64,000 bases of DNA from an uncultured Rikenellaceae bacterium. GTDB lineage: Bacteria > Bacteroidota > Bacteroidia > Bacteroidales > Rikenellaceae. A program made the position numbers and the translations under genes. Positions 48,254 to 57,859 of the stretch are shown here, piece after piece (positions within the stretch are counted from its first letter, which is position 1; every line of letters starts with the position of its first letter). The notes under the pieces were generated by a model. The model had not been told where the DNA came from. It was given only the letters and a program-made list of their open reading frames with translations, and ran no database searches. Location: the NCBI GenBank assembly GCA_944415565.1, contig CALYBQ010000012.1:53566-117565 (forward strand), read 5' to 3'.

Positions 48254-49447
48254 CTATTTTTCGAAGAATTTCTCCACGAGGTCGGCAACACGAACGGCCG
48301 CCTCCGATTTGGTTTCGAGCGGATAGGCCGCACGAGACCCGTCACGCCCTATAATCGTGATCTTATTATTATCGCCACCGAAACAAGCGCCCTTATCCTG
48401 AAGTGAATTGAGAACGATATAGTCGAGGTTTTTGCGTTTGAGCTTATCTACGGCGTTCGCCTCCTCGTTATCCGTTTCAAGGGCGAACCCGATCAACAGC
48501 CTACCCTCCTTATTGCGGCCCAATTCGGCGGCAATGTCTTTCGTAGGTTTCAAATTGAGCGAAGCATCCCCCTTACGTTTTATCTTGGTTTCGGCAACTT
48601 CGGCAGGAGTATAATCCGCGACGGCAGCGCACATTATCGCGCCATCCATATCACGAAACGCTTCGACCGATGCCTCGTACATCTCTTGAGCCGAGACTAC
48701 ATCGACACGCTTTACACCGGCCGGCACAGCCAACGATACGGGACCGCTGACGAGCATAACATCCGCGCCGCGTGACGCCAACTCCGTCGCGATGGCATAC
48801 CCCATCTTGCCCGACGAGTGGTTCGATATGTACCTTACTGGATCTATGGCTTCTACGGTCGGCCCGGCCGTAACGAGCATCCGTCGCCCTTTCAGCGACA
48901 TTTTTTTGCCGAAAAAACCGGAAACATAAGCCGCTATATCGTCAGGCTCGGCCATGCGCCCCTTACCGCTCAAACCGCTGGCCAACTCACCCTCGCCCGG
49001 CTCCACGACATGAACGCCATGAGCGCGTAACGAGGCAAGATTTTGCCGAGTAGTGACATGAGCAAACATATCGAGGTCCATAGCAGGAGCTATGAAAACG
49101 GGGCAACGAGCCGAGAGATAAGTTGTAAGCAATAAGGTGTCGGCTATTCCGTGCGCCATCTTCGCTATCGTATTCGCCGTAGCCGGAGCGATGACATAAG
49201 CGTCAGCCCACTCACCGAGGCTCACATGCGAATTCCACTCGCCGTTCTCCGGATTGAAGAAATCGACGAGTATAGGATTCTTAGCCAACGTAGCCAACGT
49301 AAGCGGCGTAATGAACTCCTTGGCAAGCGGCGTCATGACGATCTTCACTTCGGCCCCTCCCTTGACGAGGGCACGAACAAGCATAGCAGCCTTATAAGCT
49401 GCTATACTGCCTGTTACGCCTAACAATATATGTTTACCGCGAAGCAT
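48254..49447 (-). CDS. coaBC: Bifunctional CoaBC (phosphopantothenoylcysteine decarboxylase/synthetase)
   Basis: 397 residues. The N-terminal flavoprotein decarboxylase (1-185) has LGVTGSIAAYKA, the catalytic-His region SHVSLGEWADA and PATANTIAKMAHG. The C-terminal CTP-dependent synthetase has VTAGPTVEAIDPVRYISNHS and SGKMGYAIA, with a Lys-rich KIKRKGD segment. It makes 4'-phosphopantetheine on the route to CoA. APAMDLDMFAH replaces the usual PAMNxxM form in a substrate-clamp region, a modest variation. It starts 15 bases after rpoZ. Confidence 0.95.
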   Translation of the reverse strand: MLRGKHILLGVTGSIAAYKAAMLVRALVKGGAEVKIVMTPLAKEFITPLTLATLAKNPILVDFFNPENGEWNSHVSLGEWADAYVIAPATANTIAKMAHGIADTLLLTTYLSARCPVFIAPAMDLDMFAHVTTRQNLASLRAHGVHVVEPGEGELASGLSGKGRMAEPDDIAAYVSGFFGKKMSLKGRRMLVTAGPTVEAIDPVRYISNHSSGKMGYAIATELASRGADVMLVSGPVSLAVPAGVKRVDVVSAQEMYEASVEAFRDMDGAIMCAAVADYTPAEVAETKIKRKGDASLNLKPTKDIAAELGRNKEGRLLIGFALETDNEEANAVDKLKRKNLDYIVLNSLQDKGACFGGDNNKITIIGRDGSRAAYPLETKSEAAVRVADLVEKFFEK

Positions 49448-49462
49448 CGCGTCCGATCCTAC

Positions 49463-49795
49463 TTAGTTAGCCTGTTCGGTTTCGCTGCTGTCACGGAAGT
49501 ATACCTTACCTTCAAGGAACTCCTCGGTAGCGATGAGGGCCGGCTTCGGCAACCTTTCATAGTAACGCGAAATCTCTATCTGTTCGCGGTTCTCGAAAGT
49601 CTCCTCGAGCGAATCGGTCGTACTCGAGAAATCGGCCAGCTTGCGGTTAAGCTCCTGCTTCATCTCGGTAGCTATCTGGTTCGCACGTTTCGCGATAATC
49701 ACTACCGATTCGTAAACGTTGTCCGTAGGAGCGTCGATGTCGGTCAGTTTACGTGTCACCGTATTATTCGGGACACCGCCTTTTTTAAATTCCAT
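49463..49795 (-). CDS. rpoZ: RNA polymerase omega subunit (Rpb6-like)
   Basis: 110 residues from the ATG at 49795. A start 12 codons upstream (49831) exists, but it runs deep into bamD and the family begins MEFKKGGVPN. It stabilises the beta' subunit of RNA polymerase. The core NVYESVVIIAKRANQIATEM matches the Bacteroidota omega helices. It overlaps the end of bamD by 11 bases and is followed closely by coaBC. Confidence 0.85.
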   Translation of the reverse strand: MEFKKGGVPNNTVTRKLTDIDAPTDNVYESVVIIAKRANQIATEMKQELNRKLADFSSTTDSLEETFENREQIEISRYYERLPKPALIATEEFLEGKVYFRDSSETEQAN

Positions 49796-50639
49796 CTTCT
49801 GTATTGCTTGTACTTGTGTTTTTCTTTTCACCGTCAGAGAACCGCTCGAGATATGCCGAAGCGTCGTCCAGCATCTTCTGCACCTCTTTGGCGTAACGGC
49901 TCTCGGGATACTCCGCCATGAAGTTATAATAAGCCCCCTGCACGTTCATGAAGCGTTCGCGCTGCAATTTAGCGACAGAGTTGCTCGCGAGCATATGGTT
50001 CGCCTTTACTATGAGATACAGCATCTCCTCCCTGTGGTCGCTATCCGGATATTCATCCAGAGCGTTACGCAAAGCCACCGTTGCCGCCTTATATTCACCT
50101 ATATCGTAATATACCTTGGCATTCAAATAGGCTTTTTCTCTCAATTTATCCTCCAACTCATCAAGATGCGCCTGCATCTCTGCGATGTTCTTAGAGCGCG
50201 GATAACGCTGCATATACTCTTCTATGGCGATAATCGCCCTTATAGTCTGCGTCTGATCCCTATTGGGCGGAGGCGAGCTACGGAACAATCCGTCCGTATA
50301 CAGAAACTCCGCATCTTCGAGCAACGGACTGCGGCCGAACGTCTTCCTGAACTCGTCGAACAAGGAACCGCTCGACTCGAAATTCCTCAACCTGTAATAG
50401 GCCAGCCCCGTCAGATAAAGTATTGAGTCTTCCTGCGGCAACCCCATGAACATCGGCCTAACCATCTCGAAAAGGTCGATAGCCCTCTGGTTTTTTCCCG
50501 CATTCAAGTAGTCTACGGCAGCATCGTACTTCTGGCGCGGCGTACCGGTCTTCATCAACTGGGTATACTCACTGCAACCTGCAGCAAGCAACGCCATTGC
50601 AAACACAGGAATGATTCTCAACAAAGTTTTCTTCATCAT
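49785..50639 (-). CDS. bamD: BamD outer-membrane assembly lipoprotein
   Basis: 284 residues with the lipobox LLAAGC (Cys22) and an N-terminal SEYTQLMKTGTPRQKYDAAV. TPR-like repeats continue (ALDEYPDSDHREEMLYLIVK, AEYPESRYAKEVQKMLDD). It is the essential lipoprotein partner of BamA for inserting beta-barrels. It opens the bamD-rpoZ-coaBC-recN cluster on the minus strand, a recurrent gene order in Bacteroidota. The start could be the second Met. Confidence 0.93.
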   Translation of the reverse strand: MMKKTLLRIIPVFAMALLAAGCSEYTQLMKTGTPRQKYDAAVDYLNAGKNQRAIDLFEMVRPMFMGLPQEDSILYLTGLAYYRLRNFESSGSLFDEFRKTFGRSPLLEDAEFLYTDGLFRSSPPPNRDQTQTIRAIIAIEEYMQRYPRSKNIAEMQAHLDELEDKLREKAYLNAKVYYDIGEYKAATVALRNALDEYPDSDHREEMLYLIVKANHMLASNSVAKLQRERFMNVQGAYYNFMAEYPESRYAKEVQKMLDDASAYLERFSDGEKKNTSTSNTEDGI

Positions 50640-50794
50640 ACGGTCAAATACGGGTCGGGCCAGAAAACAACCCGGCGCGAAGTTACATATTTTTAACGAC
50701 TGAAAAAAATATATATTGTACCATTTTAAAAAACGACAATTTTATTACACCGACAGCAAGTCGGCAGCCACGCACGATACTGGCAGCGGCAGAC

Positions 50795-50825
50795 TTGACT
50801 CTGAACTACTTTTTATTTACCTTTG
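50795..50825 (+). promoter_or_regulatory. Promoter of the DUF4886 gene
   Basis: TTG (50795-50797), 20 bases, then TACCTTTG (50818-50825), 55 bases before the ATG at 50881. Confidence 0.65.
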
Positions 50826-50880
50826 TTTTTCCGGGACGATGTTCCGAACGATCCGACCAAAACATTTTAACCTACACTTT

Positions 50881-51771
50881 ATGACAATTCATCGTTTCTT
50901 CAAGCACATTTTAACCCTCGCGCTTGTATTAGTAGCATACAACAGCTACTCGCGCGGCGACGACACGGTCAGGATACTGGCGATAGGCAACAGTTTCTCC
51001 ATGCACGCCGTGGAACAAAACCTCAGCGAACTATGCCGCGATGCCGGCAAACAAGTCATCATCGGACATGCCTTCATAGACGGCAGTGCATTGTCTCGGC
51101 ACGCAAAAAACGCCAAAGACGGCTCCGCTCCGTACTTTTACCGCAAGATAACCGTAGATGGGACGAAAAGCGAAACGCCGAAAAGCACGCTTTTAGACTG
51201 CGTTACGGACGAGCCGTGGGACTACATCTCGTTCCATCAGGTAAGCGGCGATTCAGGTTTCGAGAATACCTATTTCCCGTACCTCCCAGACCTCATGACT
51301 TTTGTAAAGGACAACGCCACAAATACAGACGCGCAATTCATTCTTATGCAGGTGTGGCCATACGACGCCAATCACAAGCACCCGGCATATCCCCGTTACG
51401 GCAACAGCCAAGACTCCATGCACAGGCAGGTCGCACGTACCGTAGACAAGGTTGCCAAACGTGTAGGTATCGACATAATCATACCGGCTGGTACGGCACT
51501 CCAGAATGTCAGGCTCAATCTTCCGGGCGTTCCCGTCACCCGTGACGGAGTGCACCTCAACGCCGGACTGGGCGAATTCTCCGCCGCATGCGTATGGTTC
51601 GAAAAATTGTTCGGCGGCATACGCAAGAACAAGTTCGTTCCATCCAATGTCCCGGACGACCAAGCCGCCATAGCCAAAAAAGCGGCCTATTTCGCGGTCA
51701 AAAAACCGAACGAGACCACGATATTCGTAAAATCGGAACGCGACGGCAAAAAAGGACGGAGCAAAAAATAA
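50881..51771 (+). CDS. Secreted DUF4886 SGNH-hydrolase-like protein
   Basis: 296 residues from the ATG at 50881, which opens a signal peptide (FFKHILTLALVLVAYNSY); an upstream in-frame start at 50716 precedes the promoter and is not used. The SGNH pattern is visible: block I is ILAIGNSFS (nucleophile Ser) and the final TRDGVHLN supplies the Asp-His pair. DUF4886 proteins are Bacteroidota secreted hydrolases of unknown ester substrate. Esterase or sialate-like deacetylase action is inference. The C-terminus is Lys-rich. The next gene starts 108 bases later with its own -7 element. Confidence 0.82.
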   Translation: MTIHRFFKHILTLALVLVAYNSYSRGDDTVRILAIGNSFSMHAVEQNLSELCRDAGKQVIIGHAFIDGSALSRHAKNAKDGSAPYFYRKITVDGTKSETPKSTLLDCVTDEPWDYISFHQVSGDSGFENTYFPYLPDLMTFVKDNATNTDAQFILMQVWPYDANHKHPAYPRYGNSQDSMHRQVARTVDKVAKRVGIDIIIPAGTALQNVRLNLPGVPVTRDGVHLNAGLGEFSAACVWFEKLFGGIRKNKFVPSNVPDDQAAIAKKAAYFAVKKPNETTIFVKSERDGKKGRSKK

Positions 51772-51803
51772 TTTTTTATAGCTGCTTGTTCCGAATAAAT
51801 ATG

Positions 51804-51811
51804 TAACTTTG
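51804..51811 (+). promoter_or_regulatory. -7 element before the alpha-oxoamine synthase gene
   Basis: TAACTTTG matches TAnnTTTG, 68 bases before the GTG start at 51880. A TTG at 51786-51788 is present but with only 15 bases between. Confidence 0.45.
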
Positions 51812-51879
51812 CAGGGTTTTTCGTCCGTGGATGTTTTTTACCCGACCGAAAACCCAAACCTTATAAATATTCTATCACA

Positions 51880-53127
51880 GTGGATATATTCGAAAGATTG
51901 CAGAAAGACGCCGGCGGCCCGATCGGTATGTACCAGAAAAGGAGCCACGGATACTTTTCGTTCCCGAAACTCGAAGGCGAAATAGGCCCACGCATGAAAT
52001 TCCGCGGCAAAGAGGTTCTCAATTGGAGTCTCAACAACTACCTCGGACTGGCCAACCACCCCGAAGTACGTAAAGCCGATGCCGAAGGTGCGGCACAGTT
52101 CGGAATGGCAGCGCCTATGGGTGCGCGTATGATGAGTGGCCAGACAAAATACCACGAACAGCTCGAACGTGAGCTCGCTGCGTTCGTCGGCAAAGAAGAC
52201 GCATTCCTGCTCAACTACGGCTATCAGGGAATGATCTCTATAATCGACTGTCTGCTGTCGCGCAAGGACGTCGTAGTTTACGATGCCGAAGCACACGCCT
52301 GCATCATCGACGGTATCCGCCTTCACAGGGGCGAAAGCATGAAGTTCCACCATAACAACATGGAACACCTTCGCAACCGCCTCGACCGTGCGACCAAACT
52401 CGCAGCCGAATCCGGCGGCGGGATACTCGTCATCACCGAAGGCGTTTTCGGCATGAAGGGCGACCTCGGCAAACTCGATGAAATAGTAGCGCTCAAAAAA
52501 GAATACAACTTCCGCCTGCTCGTAGACGACGCACACGGCTTCGGCACAATGGGTCCGGAAGGAAAAGGAACGGCGGCTCACTTCAACGTCACCGACGGCG
52601 TAGACGTGCTCTTCAACACGTTCGCTAAATCTATGGCCGGAATAGGCGCATTCGTTTCGTCGCACAAATGGTTGGTGGACTACCTCCGCTACAACATGCG
52701 TTCGCAGACTTACGCAAAATCGCTCCCGATGCCGATGGTAATGGGTGCGTTCAAGCGTCTCGAACTCATCAAGACCCAGCCGGAACACCTGAAAAAGTTG
52801 TGGACCATCACAAACGCGCTCCAGAACGGATTGCGCGAACGCGGTTTCGACATAGGCGTAACTCAGTCGCCCGTAACTCCGGTATACCTAAAAGGAGACA
52901 TACCCGAAGCTACGAACCTCGTCGTGGACCTGCGCGAGAACCACAATTTATTCTGCTCGATCGTCGTTTATCCCGTAGTACCTCTCGGGGAGATGATCCT
53001 ACGAATTATTCCGACCGCTGCTCACACCCTAGAGGATGTTGAGTACACGCTACAATGCTTCGATTCTATTCGCGGGAAGCTACTAGCAGGTGAGTACAAA
53101 AAAGAAATGCCAAACATGGCGGACTAA
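51880..53127 (+). CDS. Alpha-oxoamine synthase family enzyme (KBL/AONS/SPT-like)
   Basis: 415 residues, PLP-dependent, class II aminotransferase fold. Lys250 in NTFAKSMAGIGAFV is the Schiff-base lysine; DDAHGFGTMGPEGKG supplies the cofactor Asp and His. These enzymes condense an amino acid with an acyl-CoA. The start MDIFERLQKDAGGPIG, with the later FPKLEGEIGPRMKFRG, differs from true Bacteroidota serine palmitoyltransferases as I remember them. 2-amino-3-ketobutyrate ligase, AONS or SPT activity cannot be chosen from sequence alone. The start is GTG. It is likely a single-gene unit ending at the hairpin near 53193-53230, before leuA. Confidence 0.82.
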   Translation: MDIFERLQKDAGGPIGMYQKRSHGYFSFPKLEGEIGPRMKFRGKEVLNWSLNNYLGLANHPEVRKADAEGAAQFGMAAPMGARMMSGQTKYHEQLERELAAFVGKEDAFLLNYGYQGMISIIDCLLSRKDVVVYDAEAHACIIDGIRLHRGESMKFHHNNMEHLRNRLDRATKLAAESGGGILVITEGVFGMKGDLGKLDEIVALKKEYNFRLLVDDAHGFGTMGPEGKGTAAHFNVTDGVDVLFNTFAKSMAGIGAFVSSHKWLVDYLRYNMRSQTYAKSLPMPMVMGAFKRLELIKTQPEHLKKLWTITNALQNGLRERGFDIGVTQSPVTPVYLKGDIPEATNLVVDLRENHNLFCSIVVYPVVPLGEMILRIIPTAAHTLEDVEYTLQCFDSIRGKLLAGEYKKEMPNMAD

Positions 53128-53192
53128 AACAGAGAGATACCCCAACGGTTCTCCGGTCCGCTGGCCGGGGAAAAGATTGACAAATGAAAAAG

Positions 53193-53230
53193 ACGCGCGA
53201 CCCCGGCATGTAGCTGGGGTCGTGTTTTTG
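53193..53230 (+). terminator. Terminator of the alpha-oxoamine synthase gene
   Basis: CGACCCC (53198-53204) pairs with GGGGTCG (53216-53222), extended by wobble pairs, followed by TGTTTTTG. It separates the synthase from the leu operon. Confidence 0.75.
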
Positions 53231-53326
53231 TACCCGCACACCCGACGACAAACGGAAAAGCGTGAAAATGACTTGGGTATCGTATTTTTTAACAAACCGT
53301 GTTTAGGAAATTTTAACAAGATATAG

Positions 53327-53334
53327 TACTTTTG
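53327..53334 (+). promoter_or_regulatory. -7 element of the leu operon promoter
   Basis: TACTTTTG matches TAnnTTTG, 67 bases before the leuA ATG at 53402. The short leader has a 5-bp hairpin (TCCGG 53365-53369 with CCGGA 53375-53379), but no leucine-rich leader peptide, so classical attenuation is not supported. Confidence 0.5.
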
Positions 53335-53401
53335 AACACTTTTACAGAACATTACAACCAGCACTCCGGATACGCCGGAATTGCACAAACCAATCATATT
53401 T

Positions 53402-54925
53402 ATGAGTGAAAGATTGTATGTATTCGACACCACGCTCAGGGACGGTGAACAGGTCCCCGGATGCCAGTTGAATACGGTTGAGAAGATCGAGGTGGCTCGT
53501 ATGCTCGAGAAATTGGGCGTAGACGTCATCGAGGCGGGTTTCCCCGTCAGCAGCCCGGGTGACTTCAACTCGGTGCGCGAAATATCGAAAGCCGTTTCGG
53601 AGCCAGTTATCTGCGCCCTAACGCGTGCCGTTGAAAAAGATATAGATGCTGCTGCCGACGCCCTAAAGTTGGCAAAACGCAAAAGGATACACACTGGGAT
53701 CGGAGTATCCCCATACCATATTTACGACAAGCTGAAATCCAATCCGGAAGAGATCATCGAACGTGCTGTGGCCGCAGTCAAGTATGCGCGCAAGTTCGTA
53801 GACGATGTGGAATTCTATGCCGAAGACGCAGGCCGCAGCGAGAACGAATACCTCGCCCGTGTGGTAGAGGCTGTTATAGCCGCAGGCGCTACTGTCGTGA
53901 ACATACCCGACACGACGGGCTACACGCTGCCGCAGGATTTCGGTGCGAAGATAAAATTCCTGATGGACAATGTACCGAACGTGGACAAGGCCATCATCTC
54001 CACGCACTGTCACAACGACTTGGGCATGGCTACGGCCAACACCCTCGCCGGTGTACTGAACGGTGCCCGTCAGGTGGAGGTAACCATCAACGGTATCGGT
54101 GAACGTGCGGGCAACACATCGCTGGAGGAAGTTGTGATGACGCTCCGCTGCCACAAAGAGTTCGGCATCGACACGAATATCAATACCACTCTGCTCAACA
54201 AGGCGAGCCGTCTGGTTTCGAGCCTTATGAACATGCCGGTGCAGCCTAACAAGGCCATCGTCGGCCGCAACGCTTTCGCACACTCTTCGGGCATACATCA
54301 AGACGGGGTGCTCAAGAACCGCGAAAACTACGAGATCATCGACCCGAAAGACGTGGGCGTGGACGAATCTGTCATCGCACTGACTGCGCGTAGCGGACGT
54401 GCGGCACTCGGACACCGTCTCGAACTGCTCGGTTACAAACTGGAGAAAGAGGCTCTCGACGAAGTCTACCAACGGTTCCTCAAACTCGCAGACAAGAAAA
54501 AGGACATCCGGGATTCCGACCTGCTCGTACTCGTCGGCGACATGGACTCGCACAAGAAATCGTTCATCAAGCTCAAACAGTTGCAGGTGATGACCGGAAT
54601 GCTCGTCCCGACGGCGACCGTAATCCTCAAATTTGGGGACAATGAGCGTATGGCGACAGCGACAGGCAACGGTCCGGTGGACGCAGCCGTATCGGCGATC
54701 AAGAGCCTTATAAACGACGAGGTGGTGATCTCGGAATACCTCATACAGGCTATGACGAAGGGCAGCAACGACGTGGCTCGCGTACATATACAGTTGGAGA
54801 GCGGCAATCGCCATGCAGAGGGCTTCTCGGCACATACCGATACCGTGCGTGCTGCTACCGAGGCGTTCATCGACGCACTCAACATACTCAACGTAACAGA
54901 AAAACAGGATAAGAAAAGCAAATAA
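53402..54925 (+). CDS. leuA: 2-Isopropylmalate synthase
   Basis: 507 residues from the ATG at 53402 ([20 protein letters not shown]). It condenses acetyl-CoA with 2-oxoisovalerate, first committed leucine step. The metal and catalytic motifs are DTTLRDGEQ (9-17) and [15 protein letters not shown] (about 200). The C-terminal leucine-binding regulatory domain (about 390-507) is present, so feedback inhibition is expected. A seven-codon upstream start (53381) exists but adds non-family residues. First gene of the operon, 5 bases before leuC. Confidence 0.95.
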   Translation: MSERLYVFDTTLRDGEQVPGCQLNTVEKIEVARMLEKLGVDVIEAGFPVSSPGDFNSVREISKAVSEPVICALTRAVEKDIDAAADALKLAKRKRIHTGIGVSPYHIYDKLKSNPEEIIERAVAAVKYARKFVDDVEFYAEDAGRSENEYLARVVEAVIAAGATVVNIPDTTGYTLPQDFGAKIKFLMDNVPNVDKAIISTHCHNDLGMATANTLAGVLNGARQVEVTINGIGERAGNTSLEEVVMTLRCHKEFGIDTNINTTLLNKASRLVSSLMNMPVQPNKAIVGRNAFAHSSGIHQDGVLKNRENYEIIDPKDVGVDESVIALTARSGRAALGHRLELLGYKLEKEALDEVYQRFLKLADKKKDIRDSDLLVLVGDMDSHKKSFIKLKQLQVMTGMLVPTATVILKFGDNERMATATGNGPVDAAVSAIKSLINDEVVISEYLIQAMTKGSNDVARVHIQLESGNRHAEGFSAHTDTVRAATEAFIDALNILNVTEKQDKKSK

Positions 54926-54930
54926 CAACG

Positions 54931-56337
54931 ATGGGAAAGACATTATTCGACAAAGTATGGGACGCGCATGTGGTGCGTCATCTCGACGGCGGACGCGACA
55001 TACTCTACATAGACAGGCACTACATACACGAAGTGACATCGCCGGTAGCATTCCTCGGCTTGAAGAACCGAGGGCTTAAAGTGGCCCGTCCGGAAAAGAC
55101 CACTGCTACGGCAGACCACAACACCCCGACCATAGATCAGCATCTTCCGGTAAAGGAACCGGGGTCGAGGGCACAGCTCGCGGCATTCGCAGCAAACTGC
55201 GATGCCAACGGCATAGAGCACTTCTCGCTCGGACACCCCAAGAACGGGGTCGTGCATATCGTAGGTCCGGAACTCGGGTTCACACAGCCGGGTATGACCA
55301 TCGTGTGCGGCGACAGCCATACAGCTACACACGGTGCATTCGGTGCCGTAGCGTTCGGTATCGGAACGTCGGAAGTAGAAATGGTGTTCGCTTCGCAGTG
55401 TATCGTACAGCCGAAACCAAAGACCATGCGCATAACGGTCAACGGCAAACGCGGAATCGGCGTAACATCGAAAGACGTCATACTATATATTATATCTAAA
55501 ATCTCTGCTTCGGGCGGAACCGGGCACTTCATCGAGTTCGCCGGCGACACAATCCGTAGCATGAGCATGGAAGAGCGTATGACGGTCTGCAACATGGCTA
55601 TCGAAAGCGGTGCACGTGGCGGCATCATCGCCCCGGACGAAACAACGTTCGAATACGTCCGCGGACGCGAAAACGCTCCAAAAGGTGCAGACTTCGACAA
55701 GATGGTGGAAGAGTGGAAGAAGCTTCCGTCGGATCCCGACGCCAAGTTCGACAGCGAATTCACATTCGATGCAGCCGACATACAACCCATGATAACCTAC
55801 GGGACCAATCCGGGTATGGGCGTTGCGATCACCGGCGAAATACCATCGAGCGATGGACTGTCCGGCAGCGACAAAATATCTTTCGACCGTGCACTCGAAT
55901 ACATGGGATTCAAGGAGGGCGAAAAGATGATAGGCAAAAAGGTTGACTACGTATTCCTCGGAAGCTGTACCAACGGCCGTATCGAAGACTTCAGGCTATT
56001 TGCCAAATATGTGAAAGGCCGTAAAAAAGCCGACAACATAACCGCATGGCTCGTTCCGGGTTCCAAGATGGTAGAAAGGCTCTGTAAGGAAGAGGGGCTC
56101 GACAAGATATTCGAAGAGGCAGGGTTCACGCTCCGCCAGCCCGGATGTTCGGCATGTCTTGCCATGAACGACGACAAGATACCTGCAGGCAAATATAGCG
56201 TCTCGACCTCGAACCGCAACTTCGAAGGACGTCAAGGACCGGGTGCACGCACCATGCTCGCAGGCCCGCTCGTTGCAGCGGCCGCTGCCGTAACCGGTAC
56301 GGTACAGGACCCGCGCGAAGTGTTCGACATAAAGTAA
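54931..56337 (+). CDS. leuC: 3-Isopropylmalate dehydratase large subunit
   Basis: 468 residues. The [4Fe-4S] ligands are Cys346 (GSCTNGR) and Cys406/Cys409 (CSACLAM). Together with LeuD it isomerises 2- to 3-isopropylmalate, and the citramalate equivalents if CimA is active. Family segments VVCGDSH-like [15 protein letters not shown] and TADHNTPT are visible. It lies 5 bases after leuA, and 22 before the IMPase gene. Confidence 0.96.
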   Translation: MGKTLFDKVWDAHVVRHLDGGRDILYIDRHYIHEVTSPVAFLGLKNRGLKVARPEKTTATADHNTPTIDQHLPVKEPGSRAQLAAFAANCDANGIEHFSLGHPKNGVVHIVGPELGFTQPGMTIVCGDSHTATHGAFGAVAFGIGTSEVEMVFASQCIVQPKPKTMRITVNGKRGIGVTSKDVILYIISKISASGGTGHFIEFAGDTIRSMSMEERMTVCNMAIESGARGGIIAPDETTFEYVRGRENAPKGADFDKMVEEWKKLPSDPDAKFDSEFTFDAADIQPMITYGTNPGMGVAITGEIPSSDGLSGSDKISFDRALEYMGFKEGEKMIGKKVDYVFLGSCTNGRIEDFRLFAKYVKGRKKADNITAWLVPGSKMVERLCKEEGLDKIFEEAGFTLRQPGCSACLAMNDDKIPAGKYSVSTSNRNFEGRQGPGARTMLAGPLVAAAAAVTGTVQDPREVFDIK

Positions 56338-56359
56338 ATTCCAAACACCTCACTTCCCG

Positions 56360-57148
56360 ATGAACATGCACGAAGAATTCCTCTCGTTCGCCATCGACAC
56401 CGCCAAAAAGGTGAGTGCTATACAATTGTCGTATTTCCGCGGCAATGACCTCTCCATAGAGCTGAAGTCCAACGTATACGACGTAGTGACACGGACTGAC
56501 AAGGAGAGCGAAGAGTTTATCGTGCGTGCCATAACCGAGAAGTATCCGGACCATAAGATCCTCGGCGAAGAGGGCGGATTTAGCGGAAGCGCCGAAAGCG
56601 ACTATCTGTGGGTGGTCGATCCCCTCGACGGAACCACGAACTACAGTCAAGGATTACCGGTGTTCTGCATCTCCATCGCACTGCAATACAAGGGCAAGAC
56701 AATCGTGGGCGTAGTATACGCCCCATATCTCGACGAGCTGTTCGCAGCAACCAAGGGCAATGGCGCATATATGTGGATCAGAGGCGGAGAAGCCAAGAGA
56801 ATCCGGGTTTCGGACAAACAAACCCTCGACAGGTCGGTCATCGGAACCGGATTCCCATACGACAAGGACATCAATCCGGACAACAACAGCGACAACGTCG
56901 CTAATATAATCCCGCACATCAGGGATATGCGCCGCATGGGTGCGGCAGCTTACGACCTGTGCTGCATAGCATGCGGGATGCTGGACGGATACTGGGAGCT
57001 GGCACTACACCCTTGGGACGTATGCGCCGGAAACCTCATCGTGGAAGAGGCAGGAGGAAAGGTATACACTTTAAGGCAGGACAGGGGAATATCCCAGATC
57101 GCCGGAAACGAAACGATAGTAGAACAAATCAAAAAATACATAAAGTAG
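56360..57148 (+). CDS. Inositol-monophosphatase family phosphatase inside the leu operon
   Basis: 262 residues with both metal motifs: GEEGG (69-73) with DPLDGTTN at 87-94, and a downstream WELALHPWDVCAGNLIVEEA block. These are Mg-dependent sugar or nucleotide monophosphatases (IMPase, CysQ or FBPase-like). The start could be the second Met (56366). It sits between leuC and leuD, 22 and 6 bases from them, and so is surely co-transcribed. No known leucine step needs this activity; PAP hydrolysis or phospho-sugar turnover is only a guess. Confidence 0.88.
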   Translation: MNMHEEFLSFAIDTAKKVSAIQLSYFRGNDLSIELKSNVYDVVTRTDKESEEFIVRAITEKYPDHKILGEEGGFSGSAESDYLWVVDPLDGTTNYSQGLPVFCISIALQYKGKTIVGVVYAPYLDELFAATKGNGAYMWIRGGEAKRIRVSDKQTLDRSVIGTGFPYDKDINPDNNSDNVANIIPHIRDMRRMGAAAYDLCCIACGMLDGYWELALHPWDVCAGNLIVEEAGGKVYTLRQDRGISQIAGNETIVEQIKKYIK

Positions 57149-57154
57149 CAAACT

Positions 57155-57742
57155 ATGGCAATGGACAAAATATCGACGGTATGCTCCTGCGGAGTACCGG
57201 TCAACATCGAGAACATCGACACGGACCAGATAATACCGGCCCGTTTCCTCAAAGCAGTAGAGCGCAAAGGTTTCGGAGACAACCTTTTCCGCGACTGGCG
57301 TTACGACAAGGAAGACAAACCAATCGCGGGTTTCCCGCTGAACGATCCGAAATACAGCGGCAATATACTCTTCGCCGCCAAGAACTTCGGATGCGGTTCG
57401 TCGCGTGAACACGCTGCATGGGCGCTGTACGACTACGGTTTCCGTATCATCGTATCCAGCTTCTTCGCCGACATCTTCCGCAACAACGCGCTGAATTGCG
57501 GGTTGCTTCCGATAAAAGTAAGCGAAAAGTTCCTTAACGACGCGTTCGACACCATCGCGAAAGATCCCAAAGCCGAATTCAATGTCGATCTTCCGGCCCA
57601 GACGATAACCAATGTATCGACCGGCGAGAAGGAAAATTTCGAAATCGACGGTTACAAGAAGGAATGTCTGATGAACGGTTTCGACGACGTAGATTATCTG
57701 GTGAGCATACGACCCGAAATCGAAGCTTACGAGAAAAAATAA
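57155..57742 (+). CDS. leuD: 3-Isopropylmalate dehydratase small subunit
   Basis: 195 residues. [12 protein letters not shown] (about 19-30) and [14 protein letters not shown] (about 77-90) are the LeuD swivel-domain blocks. It completes the LeuCD isomerase. It starts 6 bases after the IMPase gene and ends 117 bases before the second synthase, the longest gap in the operon. Confidence 0.96.
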   Translation: MAMDKISTVCSCGVPVNIENIDTDQIIPARFLKAVERKGFGDNLFRDWRYDKEDKPIAGFPLNDPKYSGNILFAAKNFGCGSSREHAAWALYDYGFRIIVSSFFADIFRNNALNCGLLPIKVSEKFLNDAFDTIAKDPKAEFNVDLPAQTITNVSTGEKENFEIDGYKKECLMNGFDDVDYLVSIRPEIEAYEKK

Positions 57743-57751
57743 CAACGCACA

Positions 57752-57824
57752 CATGCCCGATCTCATCATCGGGTCATGCGGCAGGCGGCGATGCCGCTAA
57801 CTCACAGCTTGTTCTCTATGAACA
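57752..57824 (+). other. Three consecutive hairpins in the leuD-cimA spacer
   Basis: CATGCCCGAT (57752-57761) pairs with ATCGGG-T-CATG (57768-57778), a 10-bp stem with one bulged base. CGGCA (57779-57783) pairs with TGCCG (57792-57796). TGTTC (57810-57814) pairs with GAACA (57820-57824). None is followed by a T tract, so these are not simple terminators. They could stabilise or adjust the amount of the downstream transcript, or shape translation of the next gene. Confidence 0.45.
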
Positions 57825-57859
57825 GGCCAAGCCTAATAAGGCCATAAAAAACAGACACT

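Noticed and set aside
53335..53401. Leucine attenuator in front of leuA
   Set aside because: The leader is about 65 bases with one 5-bp hairpin and no leader peptide with leucine codons.
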